From assembly GCF_029227915.1 (NCBI RefSeq), contig NC_079881.1:28931501-28995500 (forward strand): a stretch of 64,000 nucleotides of DNA. Direction: 5' to 3'. The position numbers and the translations under genes are program-made. The stretch's first letter is position 1; the number at the start of each line of letters is the position of its first letter. The stretch comes from Hydractinia symbiolongicarpus (lineage: Eukaryota > Cnidaria > Hydrozoa > Anthoathecata > Hydractiniidae). This document shows positions 61,074 through 64,000 of the stretch, one piece after another. Below the pieces are notes generated by a model. The model searched no databases and was not told where the DNA came from. It was given only the letters and a program-made list of their open reading frames with translations.

Positions 61074-61798
61074 CAATGAAACAATTGACTGTGGGACTTA
61101 ATTGAACTAACTTTGGACTGCAACCTGATAAATATGATAAATGAGACAACTGGACTCCAAGAAATAACATTCTTCTTAATTTGACGTGGTTGCTGGAACT
61201 CAGCGATTATACTGGGCGCTGTGGTAGCGCTTCATTTAAATTTAGATAAATAAGTCATTCTTTACTGTGGGACCAATCCTATCTGTTATTGCGCGCTGAA
61301 GAAATAGCGATTGTTTCAAAACCTACATTTCATTGACTTTGTGGCGGTGTCAGTCCGTTTGAGTTTCAACGGTTGGGTCACATATTCGTACCAACATGCA
61401 TTTAGCGATATTTATCTGATATTACTAGGTTGCATCGCTTTTAACAGTGAAACGATTGACTGTGGGAATTAATTGAACTAACTTTGGACTGTGAACTGAT
61501 AAATATGATAAATGAGACAATTGGACTCCAAGAAATAACATTCTTCTTAATTTGACATGACTGCCGGAACTCAGCGATTACACTAGGCGCTGTGGTAGCG
61601 CTTCAATTAAAAATTAAGATGAAAAAGTTATTTTTTACTGTGGGACCAATCCTAGCCGTTATCGCACGCTGAAGAAATAGCGACAGTTTCAAAAACTACA
61701 TTTCATTGACTTTCTAAAAGTGTCAGTCCGTTTGAGTTACAACGGTTGGGTCACCTATTCGTACCAACATGTATTTAGCGATATTTTTCTGATATTAC
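61074..61798 (+). repeat. Satellite B segment copied from a 59210-59934-like source
   Basis: This stretch follows 59210-59934 at an offset of 1864 bp (five monomers). Shared variants are 'ctgcaacctgataaatatg', 'gcgcttcatttaaatttag' (shortened A-run) and 'aactgataaatatg'. It joins the seven-monomer match on its left without breaking phase, and at about 61799 gives way to 'ctaagttgcatcg'. The array here is a mosaic of two older segments. Confidence 0.75.
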
Positions 61799-63793
61799 TA
61801 AGTTGCATCGTTTTTAACAATGAAACGATTGACTGTAGGACTTAATTAAACTGATTTTGGACTGTGACCTTAAAAATGTGAAAGTGAGACAATTGGACTC
61901 CAAGAAATAACATTCTTCTCAATTTGACATGATTGCCGGAACTCAGCGATTACACTGGGCGGTGTGGTAGCGCTTCTTTTAAAAATTTAGAATAGTAAGT
62001 CATTTCTTACTGTGGGACCAATCCTAGCCGTTAGCGCGCGCTGAAGTAATACCGACAGTTTCAAATACTACATTTCACTGACTTTCTAACGGTGTCAGTC
62101 CGTTTGAGCTTCAACAGTTGGGTCACATATTCGTACCAACATGTATTTAGCGATATTTATCTGATATTACTAGGTTGCATCGCTTTTAACAGTGAAACGA
62201 CTGACTGTGGGACTTAATTGAACTAACTTTGGACTGTGAACTGATAAATGTGATAAATGAAAGAAATTGGACTCCAAGAAATAACATTCTTCTTAATTTG
62301 ACATGATTCCCGGAACTCAGCGATTACACTGGGCGCTGTGGTAGCGCTTCAATTAAAAATTAAGATGAAAAAGTTATTTTTTACTGTGGGACCAATCCTA
62401 GCCGTTAGCGCGCGCTGAAGTAACACAGACAGTTTCAAAAACTACATTTCACTGACTTTCTAACGCTGTCAGTCCGTTTGAGTTTCAACAGTTGGGTCAC
62501 ATATTCGTACCAACATGTATTTAGCGATATTTATCTGATATTACTAGGTTGCATCGCTTTTAACAGTGAAACGATTGACTGTGGGACTTAATTGAACTAA
62601 CTTTGGACTGTGAAAGGATAAATGTGATAAATGAAAAAAATTGGACGCCAAGAAATAACATTCTTCTTAATTTGACATGACTGCCGGAACTCAGCGGTTA
62701 CACTAGGCGCTGTGGTAGCGCTTCAATTAAAAATTAAGATAAAAAAGTTATTTTTTACTGTGGGACCAATCCTAGCCGTTATCGCACGCTGAAGAAATAG
62801 CGACAGTTTCAAAAACTACATTTCATTGACTTTCTAAAAGTGTCAGTCCGTTTGAGTTACAACGGTTGGGTCACCTATTCGTACCAACATGTACTTAGCG
62901 ATATTTTTCTGATATTACTAAGTTGCATCGCTTTTAACAATGAAACGATTGACTGTAGGACTTAATTAAACTGATTTTGGACTGTGACCTTAAAAATGTG
63001 AAAGTGAGACAATTGGACTCCAAGAAATAACATTCTTCTCAATTTGACATGATTGCCGGAACTCAGCGATTACACTGGGCGGTGTGGTAGCGCTTCTTTT
63101 AAAAATTTAGAATAATAAGTCATTTCTTACTGTGGGACCAATCCTAGCCGTTAGCGCGCGCTGAAGTAATACCGACAGTTTCAAATACTACATTTCACTG
63201 ACTTTCTAACGGTGTCAGTCCGTTTGAGCTTCAACAGTTGGGTCACATATTCGTACCAACATGTATTTAGCGATATTTATCTGATATTACTAGGTTGCAT
63301 CGCTTTTAACAGTGAAACGACTGACTGTGGGACTTAATTGAACTAACTTTGGACTGTGAACTGATAAATGTGATAAATGAAAGAAATTGGACTCCAAGAA
63401 ATAACATTCTTCTTAATTTGACATGATTCCCGGAACTCAGCGATTACACTGGGCGCTGTGGTAGCGCTTCAATTAAAAATTAAGATGAAAAAGTTATTTT
63501 TTACTGTGGGACCAATCCTAGCCGTTAGCACGCGCTGAAGTAACACAGACAGTTTAAAAAACTACATTTCACTGACTTTCTAACGCTGTCAGTCCGTTTG
63601 AGTTTCAACAGTTGGGTCACATATTCGTACCAACATGTATTTAGCGATATTTATCTGATATTACTAGGTTGCATCGCTTTTAACAGTGAAACGATTGACT
63701 GTGGGACTTAATTGAACTAACTTTGGACTGTGAAAGGATAAATGTGATAAATGAAAAAAATTGGACGCCAAGAAATAACATTCTTCTTAATTT
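61554..63793 (+). repeat. Satellite B higher-order repeat: trimer, 1120 bp x 2
   Basis: The trimer 61554-62673 is repeated at 62674-63793, an exact offset of 1120 bp at all three monomer starts. Shared private features include 'ctgattttggactgtgacc' with 'ttaaaaatgtgaaagtgag', 'gggcggtgtggtagc', 'gctgaagtaataccgacag', 'gaagtaacacagacag' and 'gaaaggataaatgtgataaa'. Differences are few ('gcatcgttttt' / 'gcatcgctttt', 'gaatagtaag' / 'gaataataag', 'gttagcgcgcg' / 'gttagcacgcg'), so it is recent. Confidence 0.9.
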
Positions 63794-64000
63794 GACACGA
63801 TTGCCGGAACTCAGCGATTACACTGGGCGCTGAGGTAGCTTTTCTTTTAGAAATTTACATTATTAATTCATTTTTCACTGTGGAACCAATCCTAGCCATT
63901 ACCGCACGCTGAAGAAATAGCGACAGTTTCAAAAACTACATTTCATTGACTTTATAACGGTGTCAGTCCGTTTGAGTTACAACGGTTAGGTCATCTATTC
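63794..64000 (+). repeat. Right-truncated satellite B monomer matching 60064
   Basis: It begins 'gacacgattgccgg' and carries 'gctgaggtagcttttctttt' and 'gtggaaccaatcctagccat', as does the monomer at 60064 (offset 3730 bp, ten monomers). It is cut by the window edge, so satellite B continues to the right. Confidence 0.88.

Larger units (their letters stand above)
57824..64000 (+). repeat. Satellite B: ~373 bp head-to-tail tandem array
   Basis: Monomers phased on 'gacatgattgccgg' (or gacgtgg / gacacga variants) start at 57824, 58197, 58571, 58946, 59319, 59690, 60064, 60437, 60810, 61183, 61554, 61926, 62300, 62674, 63046, 63420 and 63794. That is 16 complete copies of 371-375 bp and a partial one at the right edge. 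Landmarks in each include 'ctgtgggaccaatccta', 'ggtgtcagtccgtttgag', 'ttcgtaccaacatg', 'gatattactaggttgcatcg' and 'aagaaataacattcttct'. There is no resemblance to satellite A and no open reading frame of note. I do not recognise the family. Confidence 0.97.

Noticed and set aside
57824-64000. CENP-B box in satellite B at 'ttcgtaccaacatgtat'.
   Set aside because: TTCG and the central A match, but the CGGG half reads ATGT (about 6 of 9 core bases). This is not a convincing box.
1-64000. CRISPR array, because of regular direct repeats.
   Set aside because: There are no unique spacers: the whole 203 or 373 bp period is repeated and diverges as a unit. Repeat lengths and the absence of cas genes also exclude it.
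57824-64000. A functional tRNA gene in each satellite B monomer.
   Set aside because: The A-box- and B-box-like motifs are degenerate, and I could not draw an acceptor stem or anticodon arm through the AT-rich interval. It is kept only as a weak ancestry hint.
1-64000. Telomeric or rDNA spacer repeats.
   Set aside because: There is no telomere-type hexamer or heptamer array and no rRNA gene sequence. Pol I promoter or terminator repeats cannot be recognised.
57824-64000. Satellite B as a rearranged dimer of satellite A.
   Set aside because: 373 bp is not twice 203 bp, and I found no shared blocks longer than chance between the two consensus sequences on either strand.

Overview
This 64 kb window is satellite DNA from end to end. 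I find no credible protein-coding gene, RNA gene, transposon, CRISPR array or prokaryote-style operon. Long head-to-tail arrays of ~203 bp and ~373 bp monomers with multi-level higher-order repeats (HORs) point to a eukaryotic nuclear genome, most likely centromeric, pericentromeric or other constitutive heterochromatin. I recognise neither satellite family and cannot name the organism. Every open reading frame of 60-115 codons sits inside the repeats, recurs on both strands and exists only because the repeat is copied.

Positions 1-57823 are satellite A: roughly 285 monomers (estimated from array length / ~202.8 bp), all in the same orientation. I phase them on the motif catgagacttg. Monomers fall into recognisable classes that I name a to h by diagnostic variants: a = 'caaacttg' after the phase motif; b = 'gaacgaatgag' plus 'taatgagacgctt'; c = 'aaatcgcatgag' plus 'ttcatgag'; d = 'gcccatgag', 'tttttaaaaatg', 'aaaggag'; e = 'caaaattg' plus 'ctgtaaagtc'; f = 'gctgattaaaag'; g = 'ttttttaaaatatttt' plus 'gagaggttt'; h = 'cataaaacttgcag'. 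Extra classes are w ('gagatttg' plus 'gaaggg'), s ('gtagatttc'), u ('taacgacacg') and x ('gatgggacgc'). The order a-b-c-d-e-f-g-h recurs and looks like an ancestral 8-monomer unit of ~1623 bp. Most longer and shorter HORs in the left part can be derived from it by unequal exchange.

Layout of satellite A: trimer a-b-h (603-3038); a duplicated 814 bp tetramer (3935-5562); two 11-mers (5478-9941); two near-identical 17-mers plus a decayed third copy (9942-18861); a duplicated trimer (19673-20888); a pentamer (21701-~23430); two 9-mers (24338-27989); three versions of a 22-mer, the second lacking seven monomers (28799-~39424); a dimeric zone made of c' and d' variants (41982-45840); a pentamer (48474-50298); a duplicated trimer (51719-52934); and a hexamer (53543-57823) running up to the array edge. 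Linking stretches are shuffled monomers of the same classes.

At 57823/57824 satellite A stops abruptly, 23 bp into a monomer, and satellite B begins. B is an unrelated ~373 bp monomer (16 complete copies and one partial, lengths 371-375 bp), also head to tail, with its own HOR structure (for example a 1120 bp trimer in tandem at 61554-63793). B continues past the right edge, and A continues past the left edge. The most notable items are the clean A/B junction, the mosaic HOR history of A with visible deletion and conversion events, and a tRNA-promoter-like arrangement inside every B monomer.
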